A DNA stretch of 64,000 nt from CALCCV01 sp964388665 (GTDB lineage Bacteria; Bdellovibrionota; Bdellovibrionia; Bdellovibrionales; Bdellovibrionaceae): NCBI GenBank assembly GCA_964388665.1, contig CAYMBJ010000006.1:21800-85799 (forward strand), read 5' to 3'. The translations under genes and the position numbers were made by a program. The notes beneath the pieces are model-generated. The model made no database searches and was not told where the DNA came from. It saw nothing but the letters and a program-made list of their open reading frames with translations. Below are positions 17,965-26,540 of this stretch, piece after piece. Positions within the stretch are counted from its first letter, which is position 1. Every line of letters starts with the position of its first letter.

Positions 17965-19086
17965 TCAATTTTTAAATGCTGAGAGGATCTCGCTGACTAA
18001 AAATGCCGTTCCTTTTGAGGCCCCCAACGCTTTGGTCTGTTTGTCATGCTCCAGGTCTCGAGCGACAAGCTGATTTTCATTTTGTCTGAGCGCCAACTCC
18101 TTATAAAACTGATCCAGAAGCTGCGGAAGCTGTACATCCTTAACTTCATCCTCAGACAGGACCATTGAACCCAGTGAGTTCTTTGCCTCCATGGCATTGA
18201 AAAACTGTTCATTTTTTTGCGCAATTTTTAAAGGGACATAAATGCTCTTCTTTTGGATGGCCAGCAACTCACTCACAGTGCCTGCACCTGCCCGAGATAT
18301 CACAAGCTCTGCACGTCGCAAAAGAAAAGGCATTTCATCATTGATAAAGGAAAAAACCCGATAGGTGTCAGAGGCCATCAGACTGTACTCCTCAAAAAAC
18401 TTTTCGCCCACTTGGTGCACAATGAAGTACTTTTGCGATAAAAATTCCAGATTTTTTTTAACCAATTCATTGAGCAGCAGCGAGCCATTGCCGCCACCCG
18501 TGATGAACAAGACAGGTTTTTTGATCTCTGAAAAATCAATACCCGAGGGTTTCGCGAGGCTATCTAGAGCCAAAAAAAACTCTTTGCGTACTGGATAGCC
18601 GCTGTAAACCACTTTCTTGGGCGGAAAAAAAGAACGTGAGGATTCAAACGAAATAAATATTTTGCTAGCAAAACGCGAGCAAATACGATTGGCGAGACCG
18701 ACCCTTGAGGTCTGCTCATGAATATATACTTTCACCCCAAGCACACGCGCGGCCAAAACAAGAGGTACGGCAACAAAGCCTCCAGTGGAAAAGACCAATG
18801 TTCGGACTTGTTTTTTAGGGATGAGGATTGCCAGACTCTGAAGAAATCCGAAGAAGATCTTAAAGACGTCTGTGAAATTTTGCCACGAGAAATAGCGCCG
18901 CAACTTTCCAGTTTTGATACCATAAAATGGAACCAGATCTTTAATAAGCTGAAACTCAATGGAGCTGCGATCGCCGACGTAGGAGATCGACAGATCCGAG
19001 GCACTTCGCAATGCTTCAATGAGTGTTTTTGCGGGGACCACATGCCCGCCGGAGCCGCCGCCAACAAAAAATACGTCATTCTTCAT
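17965..19086 (-). CDS. MurG-like glycosyltransferase (GT28 family)
   Basis: This 373-residue protein shows the MurG layout. The N-terminal Gly-Gly-Gly-Ser-Gly-Gly-His loop binds the lipid-phosphate acceptor. His-Glu-Gln-Thr (family His-Glu-Gln-Asn), Ser-Gly-Tyr-Pro-Val-Arg (family Thr-Gly-Asn-Pro-Val-Arg) and the UDP-sugar-binding Ile-Ser-Arg-Ala-Gly-Ala-Gly-Thr-Val-Ser-Glu follow. No cell-wall genes surround it, so it may be a paralogue acting on another lipid-linked sugar rather than lipid II. The start at 19086 is preferred because the longer frame would begin inside a perfect hairpin (19115-19139). It follows the CheX-CheY pair. Confidence 0.8.
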   Translation of the reverse strand: MKNDVFFVGGGSGGHVVPAKTLIEALRSASDLSISYVGDRSSIEFQLIKDLVPFYGIKTGKLRRYFSWQNFTDVFKIFFGFLQSLAILIPKKQVRTLVFSTGGFVAVPLVLAARVLGVKVYIHEQTSRVGLANRICSRFASKIFISFESSRSFFPPKKVVYSGYPVRKEFFLALDSLAKPSGIDFSEIKKPVLFITGGGNGSLLLNELVKKNLEFLSQKYFIVHQVGEKFFEEYSLMASDTYRVFSFINDEMPFLLRRAELVISRAGAGTVSELLAIQKKSIYVPLKIAQKNEQFFNAMEAKNSLGSMVLSEDEVKDVQLPQLLDQFYKELALRQNENQLVARDLEHDKQTKALGASKGTAFLVSEILSAFKN

Positions 19087-19114
19087 TGAATCAAAATACC
19101 AAGAGATTGACGTT

Positions 19115-19139
19115 AAGGCCAAGGCTATTCCTTGGCCTT
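19115..19139. other. Perfect inverted repeat between cheX and murG-like gene
   Basis: AAGGCCAAGG and CCTTGGCCTT form a perfect 10-bp stem with a 5-base loop. It lies after the CheX stop and before the MurG-like start. Neither side carries a T-run, so it is not a textbook intrinsic terminator. It may instead stabilise the mRNA or attenuate read-through. Confidence 0.6.
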
Positions 19140-19149
19140 TGAAGGTATA

Positions 19150-19662
19150 TTATGAATTATACTTGATCGCTAAAAAGACCGAAAACTTTTGCTTTTCAAT
19201 TTCATAGTCAAATTTATGCACCACAGACTGCCCTTGAAAAATATCTGAACCTGGACCCGAGAAAAGCTCTGGCAAGTCCAAATTGCATTCATATCCTGCT
19301 TTGCTCATCTGCGCCTTAATGCAACCCGAAACCGTGTTGGTCAACTCGCCTAAACATCCGTCAAGGTGAGCTTTCGGTATAGCTCCACCTTTATCGCCAA
19401 AGATCTTCCTGACTACGGTTTCCATGGTCTCCTGCGGAAAACTCAAACAGCTCTCGACTGTGAATTCCTTTCCTTTGAGGCGAATGATTCCAGAGTACTC
19501 ATGAAGATCCTCATTGCCGCTTGGCGCCACCGATCCAAGAAAATTAGGAATGTACATTAGCATGCATTCGAATGTGATGCCCACTCCCGCAGTGGTGTAG
19601 GCCTCCAAAACCTCAAGCAATTGATTCGATTCGAGCTGTTTCAATTTTGCTGCCGCACTCAT
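19150..19662 (-). CDS. cheX: CheX/CheC-family chemotaxis phosphatase
   Basis: This 170-residue protein has the CheX phosphatase core. The family signature is Leu-Gly-Glu106-Leu-Thr-Asn109-Thr-Val-Ser-Gly, the Glu-x-x-Asn pair that positions water for dephosphorylation of CheY-phosphate. A late Leu-Pro-Glu-Leu-Phe-Ser-Gly segment also fits the family. The gene lies six bases after a cheY-like gene, so phosphatase and substrate are probably co-translated. No kinase, receptor or motor gene lies beside them. Confidence 0.82.
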   Translation of the reverse strand: MSAAAKLKQLESNQLLEVLEAYTTAGVGITFECMLMYIPNFLGSVAPSGNEDLHEYSGIIRLKGKEFTVESCLSFPQETMETVVRKIFGDKGGAIPKAHLDGCLGELTNTVSGCIKAQMSKAGYECNLDLPELFSGPGSDIFQGQSVVHKFDYEIEKQKFSVFLAIKYNS

Positions 19663-19668
19663 ATTCTG

Positions 19669-20100
19669 CTACCCTGCTTGTGCAATGTTCTTCTTTTCAA
19701 GTACGAATTTCATCTTCTGTAATATCGAAATGGGCGTAAACGGTTTTGTAATGTATTCGTCTACACCCTCACGCACAGCTTCAGTGATCAGCTTCGAATT
19801 GCTTTCAACACTAACCATAAAAAATGGCAAATGTTTGAGATCTTGGTTTGCTCGAACTAATTTTAAAAAGGTGATGCCGTTCATCACGGGCATGTGCCAA
19901 TCAGAGAATATGATATCAAAAGCCCGACCAGCTGAGTTCGCCTCGGTCAGAAGAGCCATTGCCTCTTCTCCATTATTGGCTTCGTGCACATCCAAGATTC
20001 CGGCCTCTTGCAAGGCAACACTCAGAATCACTCGTGTCATCAATAGGTCATCGACGAGCAAAACTTTCAGTCGACTGTACTTTTGCAGATCTTCCATCAA
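19669..20100 (-). CDS. cheY: CheY-like single-domain response regulator
   Basis: This 143-residue receiver domain has no output domain. The acidic pocket is Asp17-Asp18, the phosphoacceptor is Asp67 in Ser-Asp-Trp-His-Met-Pro, the switch residue is Ser97 and the conserved lysine is Lys119 in Thr-Lys-Pro-Phe. All are intact. It is co-oriented with and adjacent to the CheX-type phosphatase gene. The target (flagellar switch or other) cannot be told from the sequence. The start may be either of the two leading Met codons. Confidence 0.9.
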   Translation of the reverse strand: MMEDLQKYSRLKVLLVDDLLMTRVILSVALQEAGILDVHEANNGEEAMALLTEANSAGRAFDIIFSDWHMPVMNGITFLKLVRANQDLKHLPFFMVSVESNSKLITEAVREGVDEYITKPFTPISILQKMKFVLEKKNIAQAG

Positions 20101-20296
20101 TATTCGCTTTCCAAGTTGATCTTACCAATCATACGGAACAATCGGCAGAAAAAGTGAGACCCTGTGCTAAGAAAATATATATTCCCTCAATGAGGCACCA
20201 GGAGTGAGCTCATTTGGATTTGAAGTTGGATTCGACTAGCTCAGCCATTGAAAAGCCTCAGTAATTACGCATTTTATTGATAGATATTAGCTCCTT

Positions 20297-20331
20297 GCAG
20301 ATTTTCCTTTTTTTCAGGAGTCTGCTGCTAA
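20297..20331 (-). repeat. Dispersed intergenic repeat B, copy 1
   Basis: On the minus strand it reads TTAGCAGCAGACTCCTG, then an A-run and GGAAAATCTGC. It matches 46931-46960 apart from short insertions. The ends GCAGA and TCTGC, and inner CCT/AGG, can pair around the A-run. It lies between the DUF3299 gene and cheY. Its flank TAACAGGCTCC also recurs at 31846. Confidence 0.5.
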
Positions 20332-20341
20332 CAGGCTCCTG

Positions 20342-20806
20342 CTAATTGTAAGGCGTAACTCGAATGCCATCCATCGTAAATGAAGACACACCGTAGGCGT
20401 GCTCGGTCGAAGAGATTTTTAGCTTGCCGTAGACCCACACAGGTCCACCCTGCATCTCTATGTTCTCAAATGCCTCGCCCATTTTGACGAAAACCATTTG
20501 ATTGGGCGGTGGCGGCGGCACATGCACGCAAGCCTGTGGAGTTGGGACAAGTAAAAACTCCTTCACCAATCGCGAGTCATCTTCAAGAGGCACTACGAAT
20601 CCGGGGATCTTTACAATTTTTTGATCGTGTTTGCGCAAATCCGCCGACATTTCTCCGGTTTTATAGTCCAACTCACCAAGAAGACTCCAGTTGACCTCGT
20701 CTCCGTCAGCATTTTGCGCTTGCATTGCATTTCTTGCTGTAAAGATGGAGATTCCAACAATCGCCAAACCAATCAACACTCCAATTGCTGTCAAAAGCTT
20801 AGACAT
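20342..20806 (-). CDS. DUF3299 domain protein with N-terminal anchor
   Basis: This 154-residue protein starts at the ATG at 20806; the frame is open far upstream, but that part has biased, non-protein-like composition. An N-terminal hydrophobic segment (about residues 5-24) is followed by a DUF3299-type domain: Asp-Tyr-Lys-Thr-Gly, Ile-Pro-Gly-Phe-Val-Val-Pro-Leu, Glu-Phe-Leu-Leu-Val-Pro, and the run of prolines after Cys-Val-His-Val. These are the family's conserved segments. DUF3299 proteins are exported proteins of unknown function, often near lipoprotein or ABC systems. Here it is monocistronic. Confidence 0.8.
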   Translation of the reverse strand: MSKLLTAIGVLIGLAIVGISIFTARNAMQAQNADGDEVNWSLLGELDYKTGEMSADLRKHDQKIVKIPGFVVPLEDDSRLVKEFLLVPTPQACVHVPPPPPNQMVFVKMGEAFENIEMQGGPVWVYGKLKISSTEHAYGVSSFTMDGIRVTPYN

Positions 20807-21125
20807 TTTTATTGATCTCCCCAAATCGTTCCAAATTTCGCGAACCATTTCTGCGCACCTAATTAAACTTGGCTCCATGAATTGCGCAACACGAAACTTT
20901 TCCAGATCTGGCATTTCAATGGCACGCATGATCAAAATTGGAACATTTGGTGGAAAATTTCCCCTTTTTCGATTTTGTGGAATTTGCCGTTCATCGAATT
21001 GGCGAACTCTCAAGGAAATTGCACCTGCCAAAACAAACCCAGTACCTGTGACGCTTGGAAAACTCGCAGGCAATGGATTTGCACTTACCTCAATTGAACG
21101 GGGAATATTTAAAAAGGAGGACCAA
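20807..21125. other. Divergent intergenic region, no gene supported
   Basis: These 319 bases lie between the DUF3299 gene (minus) and the small ORF (plus). Several open frames cross it, but they lack ribosome sites and recognisable domains. It presumably holds the promoters of both genes. I see no convincing operator or repeat. Confidence 0.5.
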
Positions 21126-21278
21126 ATGGCAACTGAACAATTGGACGAAAGCGACAAGCCAGAAGACAAGCCAGATGAAAAGAAAGACAAGCCCGTGCGT
21201 GAGTTTCCGGAACTCGAGCCAAATGAACCAACTGGCATCCCGCCTCTAGAGGCCGGACCTGTGTCTAGGATTAGATAA
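21126..21278 (+). CDS. Small charged protein (50 aa)
   Basis: A 50-residue frame with a near-perfect ribosome site (AAGGAGG at 21114-21120) five bases before its ATG. The protein is dominated by Asp, Glu, Lys and Pro, including repeated Asp-Lys-Pro units, and is probably disordered. It ends 19 bases before the histidine kinase gene, so the two are likely co-transcribed. No family is recognised. A longer in-frame reading upstream lacks a ribosome site. Confidence 0.55.
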   Translation: MATEQLDESDKPEDKPDEKKDKPVREFPELEPNEPTGIPPLEAGPVSRIR

Positions 21279-21297
21279 AACTAAGTTCCCAGGTCTG

Positions 21298-23148
21298 GTG
21301 CGACGAGCCGAATTTGTCGATAGGGAACCCGTGGACAATGTGGCAAAATCTGAAAAATTTGACATCGATAAATTCTTCACGCTATCTCTCGATTTGCTTT
21401 GCATCGCGGACGTTGATGGCACTTTTAAAAAAATCAATCCTGCATTTGTCAAAACGCTCGGATTTTCACAGTCTGAGTTGCTGTCAAAATCATTTTTTGA
21501 GCTGATTCATCCAGACGACCAAGCCAGCACACTACTAGAGATTGAAAAGCTTGCCGCCGGAAAAATCACGATCAACTTTGAAAATCGATTCAGAACAGCT
21601 GACGGCTCCTATCGTGTATTGAATTGGTCGGCATCACCAGATCTAGCGACGGGAAATCTCTATGCCTCCGCCAGGGATGTGACCGAGCAACGAAGAGCTG
21701 AAGCCAGAATCAAACAGAATTACAATGCCCTCAGCGAAAGTGCCATTGTTGCGCAAACTGATGCCAAAGGAACAATCACCGAGGTCAACGAAAAGTTTTG
21801 TCAACTTAGCGGATACAGCAAAGAAGAGTTGATTGGCAAAAATCATCGCATACTCAATTCTGGTGCGCATCCTAAGGAATTTTTCGCCAACATGTGGCGC
21901 ACCATCTCTGGCGGCCAGGTTTGGCATGGGCTCATTGAAAACCGCAAAAAAACGGGCGAAAGCTATTTCGTCCAAAGTGTGATCTCGCCAATTTTTGGAA
22001 TTGAAAACACTCTCGAAGGTTACTTGGCAATTGGCTTTGATATGACCAAGCAAAAGCAGGCTGAACTAAAGCTTGCTAGCACCACTGAGCTCCTGGAACG
22101 CACATCTCAGATGGCAAAGATCGGCGGTTGGGAGCTCGACCTAAAAACATTTGACGTGTACTTTTCAAAACAAACCGCTCTTATTCATGAAGTTGACTAC
22201 CCCTATGCGCCAGTCAACTTTAGTGATGGCAGCGAATGGTACCCACCTGAAGCTTGGCCGACGGTTCAAAGTGCTGTCAAGGCTGCGATTGAGCATGGCA
22301 TACCCTACGATCTTGAGTCTCCCTTCATCACCGCAAAAGAGCGCAAAATCTGGGTTCGGGTGCAGGGTTACCCTGTGATCAAAGATGGAAAGATAGCAAA
22401 AGTCGAAGGAACCATCCAAGACATCACGGCAAGGAAACTGGCAGAAATGAATCTGCTGCGAACCGCAAAACTTGCTTCGCTGGGAGAGCTCTCGGCGGGA
22501 ATCGCTCATGAAATCAATAATCCCTTAGCCATAATAGATGGAGCGATTGGCAATTTAAAAAAATACTTGCATGACCCTGAAAAATTGAATTCCAAGATTG
22601 AATCGATAAAAAAATCTGTATTGCGAATCTCTAAGATAGTAAATGGACTTAGAAAATTCTCTGGGGCCGGTGAAAAATCCGTCTACTCCCATCAATCAAT
22701 AGACAATCTTATGCAGGATGTTTTCAGCTTGGTGGAAGTGAAATCGAAAAGAGAAAATGTCGAGGTCACTCTTGACTTGACCAAAGACGCTTTTATTTTT
22801 TGTAACACAATTGATATTGAGCAAGTACTGGTCAATTTAATTTCAAACGCCATTGACGCAGTTAAAAAGCTCCCCGAAAAATGGGTAAAGGTATCAACAT
22901 TCGACGACGGCATGGCTGTGGTGTTGCAGGTGGAGGATTCTGGGCCGGGAATTCCTGAGAGCGTGCGTGAGAAAATCTTTGAGCCATTTTTTACTACCAA
23001 ATCCACAGGCGAAGGCACGGGGCTTGGGCTGTCGATAACCAAGGGAATTTTGGATGAACATCGAGCATCGATTGCCGTTCTGGCGGATCGTCCCAACACC
23101 TGTTTCGAAATTCGCTTTCCAAAAGTACCCGACGCCAAAGCTGTTTAA
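21298..23148 (+). CDS. Soluble multi-PAS sensor histidine kinase
   Basis: This protein of up to 616 residues has no transmembrane segment and is presumably a cytoplasmic sensor. Three PAS domains lie at about residues 25-135, 140-255 and 265-380, each followed by PAC-like segments. The HisKA motif is Glu-Leu-Ser-Ala-Gly-Ile-Ala-His404-Glu-Ile-Asn-Asn-Pro, typical of NtrB-like kinases. The HATPase_c domain follows, with N box (Asn-Leu-Ile-Ser-Asn-Ala), G1 (Asp-Ser-Gly-Pro-Gly-Ile) and G2 (Gly-Thr-Gly-Leu-Gly-Leu). No regulator gene is adjacent, so it is an orphan. The start is a GTG at 21298, or better spaced from AGGGA, the GTG at 21331. Confidence 0.9.
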   Translation: MRRAEFVDREPVDNVAKSEKFDIDKFFTLSLDLLCIADVDGTFKKINPAFVKTLGFSQSELLSKSFFELIHPDDQASTLLEIEKLAAGKITINFENRFRTADGSYRVLNWSASPDLATGNLYASARDVTEQRRAEARIKQNYNALSESAIVAQTDAKGTITEVNEKFCQLSGYSKEELIGKNHRILNSGAHPKEFFANMWRTISGGQVWHGLIENRKKTGESYFVQSVISPIFGIENTLEGYLAIGFDMTKQKQAELKLASTTELLERTSQMAKIGGWELDLKTFDVYFSKQTALIHEVDYPYAPVNFSDGSEWYPPEAWPTVQSAVKAAIEHGIPYDLESPFITAKERKIWVRVQGYPVIKDGKIAKVEGTIQDITARKLAEMNLLRTAKLASLGELSAGIAHEINNPLAIIDGAIGNLKKYLHDPEKLNSKIESIKKSVLRISKIVNGLRKFSGAGEKSVYSHQSIDNLMQDVFSLVEVKSKRENVEVTLDLTKDAFIFCNTIDIEQVLVNLISNAIDAVKKLPEKWVKVSTFDDGMAVVLQVEDSGPGIPESVREKIFEPFFTTKSTGEGTGLGLSITKGILDEHRASIAVLADRPNTCFEIRFPKVPDAKAV

Positions 23149-23436
23149 TCACTCATCAGCTGGCCCCTCTGCTTCAAAAAGTGGGCTTTTTGCTTTATCT
23201 AGATCGTGTTGCACCAATAATTCTTTACGGCACTTTTGTTGTAAGATTGTTAGGGATGTGCAAAATCCCTTTAACCCATTGAGTTCAACGCAAAATAATG
23301 AGACAAATGAGTTTGTGGACCCCTGCGAATGCTTTCACTAACAGTGCATTAAGAGTGCATTCATTTCGTATGAGTCCGTCGTGATTTGGGGTAACTCCCT
23401 ACCTATTCACTCCCTATTTATAAGGAGCCGCACTGT

Positions 23437-24582
23437 ATGAACAAGCAAAACCTGGTGATCCGCGATTTTAAAAGCGTCCTGCCCAAGTTCAAAGTCTCGC
23501 AAGCAGCCAGCGTTGACAGACTTGTGACCATGCACCAAACGGGAGTCACTCGTGCGGGCAATGAGGATGCTCATCCCCTGTTGGAAAAACTCATTCAGCG
23601 ATATGCAATAAAAGATGAGAAGATTGCATTTCGTCATTTTGAAGTTGCCGACATTTTGGTGGACCCAGCGGATTCTGAAAGAATGTGGACATTCGATGCC
23701 GCGAATCCTGTGGCCAATTTGCACGGAGCTGATATCGAGCGGCGAACTTTGTTTTTTAATCAGCGAGCTCAAGAGGTGTTTGCCAAAATTTACCCAATTG
23801 AGGAATCAAAACCGAAGCCTCGCGAAATTGTTCATGTCACCTGCACTGGCTATATTTCGCCAAGTGCACCCCAGCGAATGATTGCTGAGCGAAACTGGAA
23901 CACCGGAGTCACTCATGCCTACCATATGGGATGCTATGCTGCGCTTCCCGCTGTGCGCGTTGCTGAGGGATTGTTTTTGCGCGAAAATCACGATCAAGAG
24001 GTGCATGTCGTTCACACTGAGATGTGTGGACTGCATATGGATCCTCAAGCCCACACTCCTGAGCAGTTCATTGTTCAATCGCTATTTTCGGATGGACATA
24101 TCAAATATGCGGTCACACAACCCCTGCACGATGGAAAAGAATTTGCGATCTTAGGAATTAAAGAAAAAATCATTGCCGATAGCCACCAAGACATGAGCTG
24201 GCTAACGGCCCCTTGGGGCCTTAAGATGAATCTCAGTGCACAAGTTCCTAGAAAGATTGCCACTGAATTGCGATTGTTCCTGCAAGAGCTAATAGAGGGT
24301 TGCGGGCTTTCTCTCGCTGATGTGCTAAAAAATGGAATTTTCGCTGTACACCCTGGCGGACCGAAAATTATTGACGAAGTTAAAAACAATCTGGAGCTGA
24401 GCGAAGAGCAGATTCGCTTTAGCCGCGAAGTTCTTAAAGCTCGTGGTAATATGTCATCGGCTACATTGCCACACATTTGGCAGTCCATTCTGGAAACCTC
24501 TGACACACGTAGCAAGTATGTGGTGAGTTTGGCTTTTGGACCTGGTCTAACTATTTTTGGCGCAGTTTTTAGCATTGACTAG
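23437..24582 (+). CDS. Type III polyketide synthase (chalcone synthase-like)
   Basis: This 381-residue protein has the thiolase-fold type III PKS architecture. The catalytic triad is complete: Cys166 in His-Met-Gly-Cys-Tyr-Ala-Ala, His305 in Ala-Val-His-Pro-Gly-Gly-Pro and Asn338 in Arg-Gly-Asn-Met-Ser-Ser-Ala. The numbering is within two residues of plant chalcone synthase (164/303/336), and the C-terminal Phe-Gly-Pro-Gly-Leu-Thr loop is present. Such enzymes condense malonyl-CoA onto a starter CoA to make alkylpyrones, resorcinols or similar products. No tailoring gene is adjacent; an ABC exporter follows 140 bases downstream. An AAGGAG site lies upstream. Confidence 0.9.
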   Translation: MNKQNLVIRDFKSVLPKFKVSQAASVDRLVTMHQTGVTRAGNEDAHPLLEKLIQRYAIKDEKIAFRHFEVADILVDPADSERMWTFDAANPVANLHGADIERRTLFFNQRAQEVFAKIYPIEESKPKPREIVHVTCTGYISPSAPQRMIAERNWNTGVTHAYHMGCYAALPAVRVAEGLFLRENHDQEVHVVHTEMCGLHMDPQAHTPEQFIVQSLFSDGHIKYAVTQPLHDGKEFAILGIKEKIIADSHQDMSWLTAPWGLKMNLSAQVPRKIATELRLFLQELIEGCGLSLADVLKNGIFAVHPGGPKIIDEVKNNLELSEEQIRFSREVLKARGNMSSATLPHIWQSILETSDTRSKYVVSLAFGPGLTIFGAVFSID

Positions 24583-24721
24583 CCTCAACTCGATAATAAT
24601 TTTTGAGGCAGAATCGCCAATGCTCGACTGGCGAGATTATCTTGTCTCTGATGAAAAGAAAAATCTTAAGTGGACCATAAACTTTTTGTCTGGCGGCTTA
24701 GGTTTGCATTATGATTTCTAA

Positions 24722-25645
24722 ATGAGAAATATTTTATCGATTTCTGAATTGAACAAGACCTATGCTGGCGGGTTTCAAGCTCTCAAAGATGTTAACTTAA
24801 GTATCGCCGAAGGCGAGATCTTTGCTTTGCTCGGGCCCAATGGTGCAGGCAAGACCACGCTCATTAGTTCTATTTGTGGAATCGTCAAGCCCACTTCGGG
24901 GAGTGTTACCATCGACGGCTTTGATTCTGTGCGCGAGTTCAGAAAGGCAAGGGCCTGTATCGGCTTGGTTCCACAAGAGCTAACAACGGATGCTTTTGAG
25001 ACCGTCTTCGCGACCGTGAGCTACTCGCGAGGCCTATTTGGAAAATCAAGAAATGATAAAAAGGTACTCGAAGTTCTCGAGATTTTGAGTTTGACCGATA
25101 AAAAGGACAAACGACTCATGACTCTTTCAGGAGGTATGAAACGTCGAGTAATGATCGCAAAAGCATTGGCCCATGAGCCTAAGATACTTTTCTTAGATGA
25201 GCCAACAGCTGGAGTTGACGTTGAGCTCAGAAAGGACATGTGGCTGCAAATTCGCAAGTTGCGAGACGCTGGCGTCACTGTCATCTTAACAACCCACTAC
25301 ATTTCCGAAGCCGAAGATATGGCCGATCGTATTGGCATTATCAATCGTGGCGAACTCATACTGACTCAAAAAAAAGCCGAACTCATTCAGCAGCTTGGCA
25401 ACAAACAGCTCATCTTGGAACTCAAAGAACCCTTATCCGCCCTGCCTAAAGAGTTGAGCAACTCTTCCCTGGCTATCGATGCCAAAGGCCACCAGATCAC
25501 CTACACCTATGACTCAGGCCTTGATGACAATGGCATTGCCGCACTCTTGATTGCACTCAATCGCGCCGGCATTCACTTTCGTGATTTGGTGACAAAGCAA
25601 AGCTCCCTTGAAGATATTTTTGTCAGTTTGGTGAGGAAATCATGA
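24722..25645 (+). CDS. ABC-2 type exporter, ATP-binding subunit
   Basis: This 307-residue ATPase has Walker A Gly-Pro-Asn-Gly-Ala-Gly-Lys-Thr-Thr, signature Leu-Ser-Gly-Gly-Met-Lys-Arg, Walker B Leu-Phe-Leu-Asp-Glu-Pro and H-loop Thr-Thr-His-Tyr. It is closest in style to YadG/NodI-type exporters. Its stop overlaps the permease start by four bases (ATGA), so they form one transporter. The substrate is unknown; the upstream PKS product is one possibility. Confidence 0.92.
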   Translation: MRNILSISELNKTYAGGFQALKDVNLSIAEGEIFALLGPNGAGKTTLISSICGIVKPTSGSVTIDGFDSVREFRKARACIGLVPQELTTDAFETVFATVSYSRGLFGKSRNDKKVLEVLEILSLTDKKDKRLMTLSGGMKRRVMIAKALAHEPKILFLDEPTAGVDVELRKDMWLQIRKLRDAGVTVILTTHYISEAEDMADRIGIINRGELILTQKKAELIQQLGNKQLILELKEPLSALPKELSNSSLAIDAKGHQITYTYDSGLDDNGIAALLIALNRAGIHFRDLVTKQSSLEDIFVSLVRKS

Positions 25646-26403
25646 ATCTACTCGGTGCTCTTGCAATCTATAAATTTGAAATGGCCCGCACCTTTCGCAC
25701 CCTAGCTCAGAGTGTGATATCGCCTATTATCTCCACGTCTTTGTACTTTGTGGTATTCGGATCCGCAATTGGTTCTAAAATCAGCGAGGTGGATGGCATT
25801 TCCTATGGTTCCTTTATCGTACCAGGCCTCATTATGCTTTCGATTTTGACACAAAGTATTTCGAATGCTTCGTTTGGGATCTATTTTCCTCGATTTACTG
25901 GGACGATATATGAACTGCTTTCGGCGCCCATTTCTTATTTTGAAATCATTTTGGGCTACGTAGGCGCTGCGGCCAGCAAATCCATTTTTTTAGGACTTCT
26001 TATCTTGGCCACGGCTCACCTTTTTGTGCCGCTTGAAATTCAACACCCACTGTGGATGCTGATTTTTTTGGTGTTAACAGCTATCACTTTTAGTTTGTTT
26101 GGCTTTATCATAGGTATCTGGGCCGAAAACTTTGAACAGCTACAGATCGTTCCCCTGTTAATTGTTACGCCATTGACTTTTCTCGGCGGCAGTTTTTATT
26201 CGATCAAAATGCTGCCTCCGCTGTGGCAAAAAATCTCAATGCTCAATCCTGTTGTTTATTTGATCAGCGGCTTTCGTTGGAGCTTTTTTGAAACCGCTGA
26301 TGTCCAATTGGAATTCAGCCTTGCCATGATTTTTGTATTTCTCTCAATTTGCTTGATGGCTATTGCGTGGATTTTTAAAACTGGGTACCGTTTTAAACAA
26401 TAA
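25642..26403 (+). CDS. ABC-2 type exporter, permease subunit
   Basis: This 253-residue protein has six hydrophobic segments and the ABC-2 family sequence [10 protein letters not shown] near residue 175, as in YadH/NodJ permeases. The start codon overlaps the ATPase stop (25642-25645). It should form the membrane pore of the exporter encoded with the preceding gene. Confidence 0.9.
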   Translation: MNLLGALAIYKFEMARTFRTLAQSVISPIISTSLYFVVFGSAIGSKISEVDGISYGSFIVPGLIMLSILTQSISNASFGIYFPRFTGTIYELLSAPISYFEIILGYVGAAASKSIFLGLLILATAHLFVPLEIQHPLWMLIFLVLTAITFSLFGFIIGIWAENFEQLQIVPLLIVTPLTFLGGSFYSIKMLPPLWQKISMLNPVVYLISGFRWSFFETADVQLEFSLAMIFVFLSICLMAIAWIFKTGYRFKQ

Positions 26404-26540
26404 GTGAGCGAGGAGTCCGCCTCTTCGTAGCGTTACTGTGCCCCCAGCGCAAATTCATTGCGCCAAAGCTTCGGTTTGCTTGCCATGGACTCGGTGTCAG
26501 TCTAGCTTCGAGACTATGTTTGGTACGAGGTTTAGCGGTT

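Noticed and set aside
18718..19089. Frames antisense to and overlapping the MurG-like gene
   Set aside because: MurG motifs on the minus strand explain the open frames.
20691..21125. Plus-strand extension of the small charged ORF
   Set aside because: It overlaps the DUF3299 gene on the other strand, has no ribosome site and no domain; the strong AAGGAGG marks the 21126 start.
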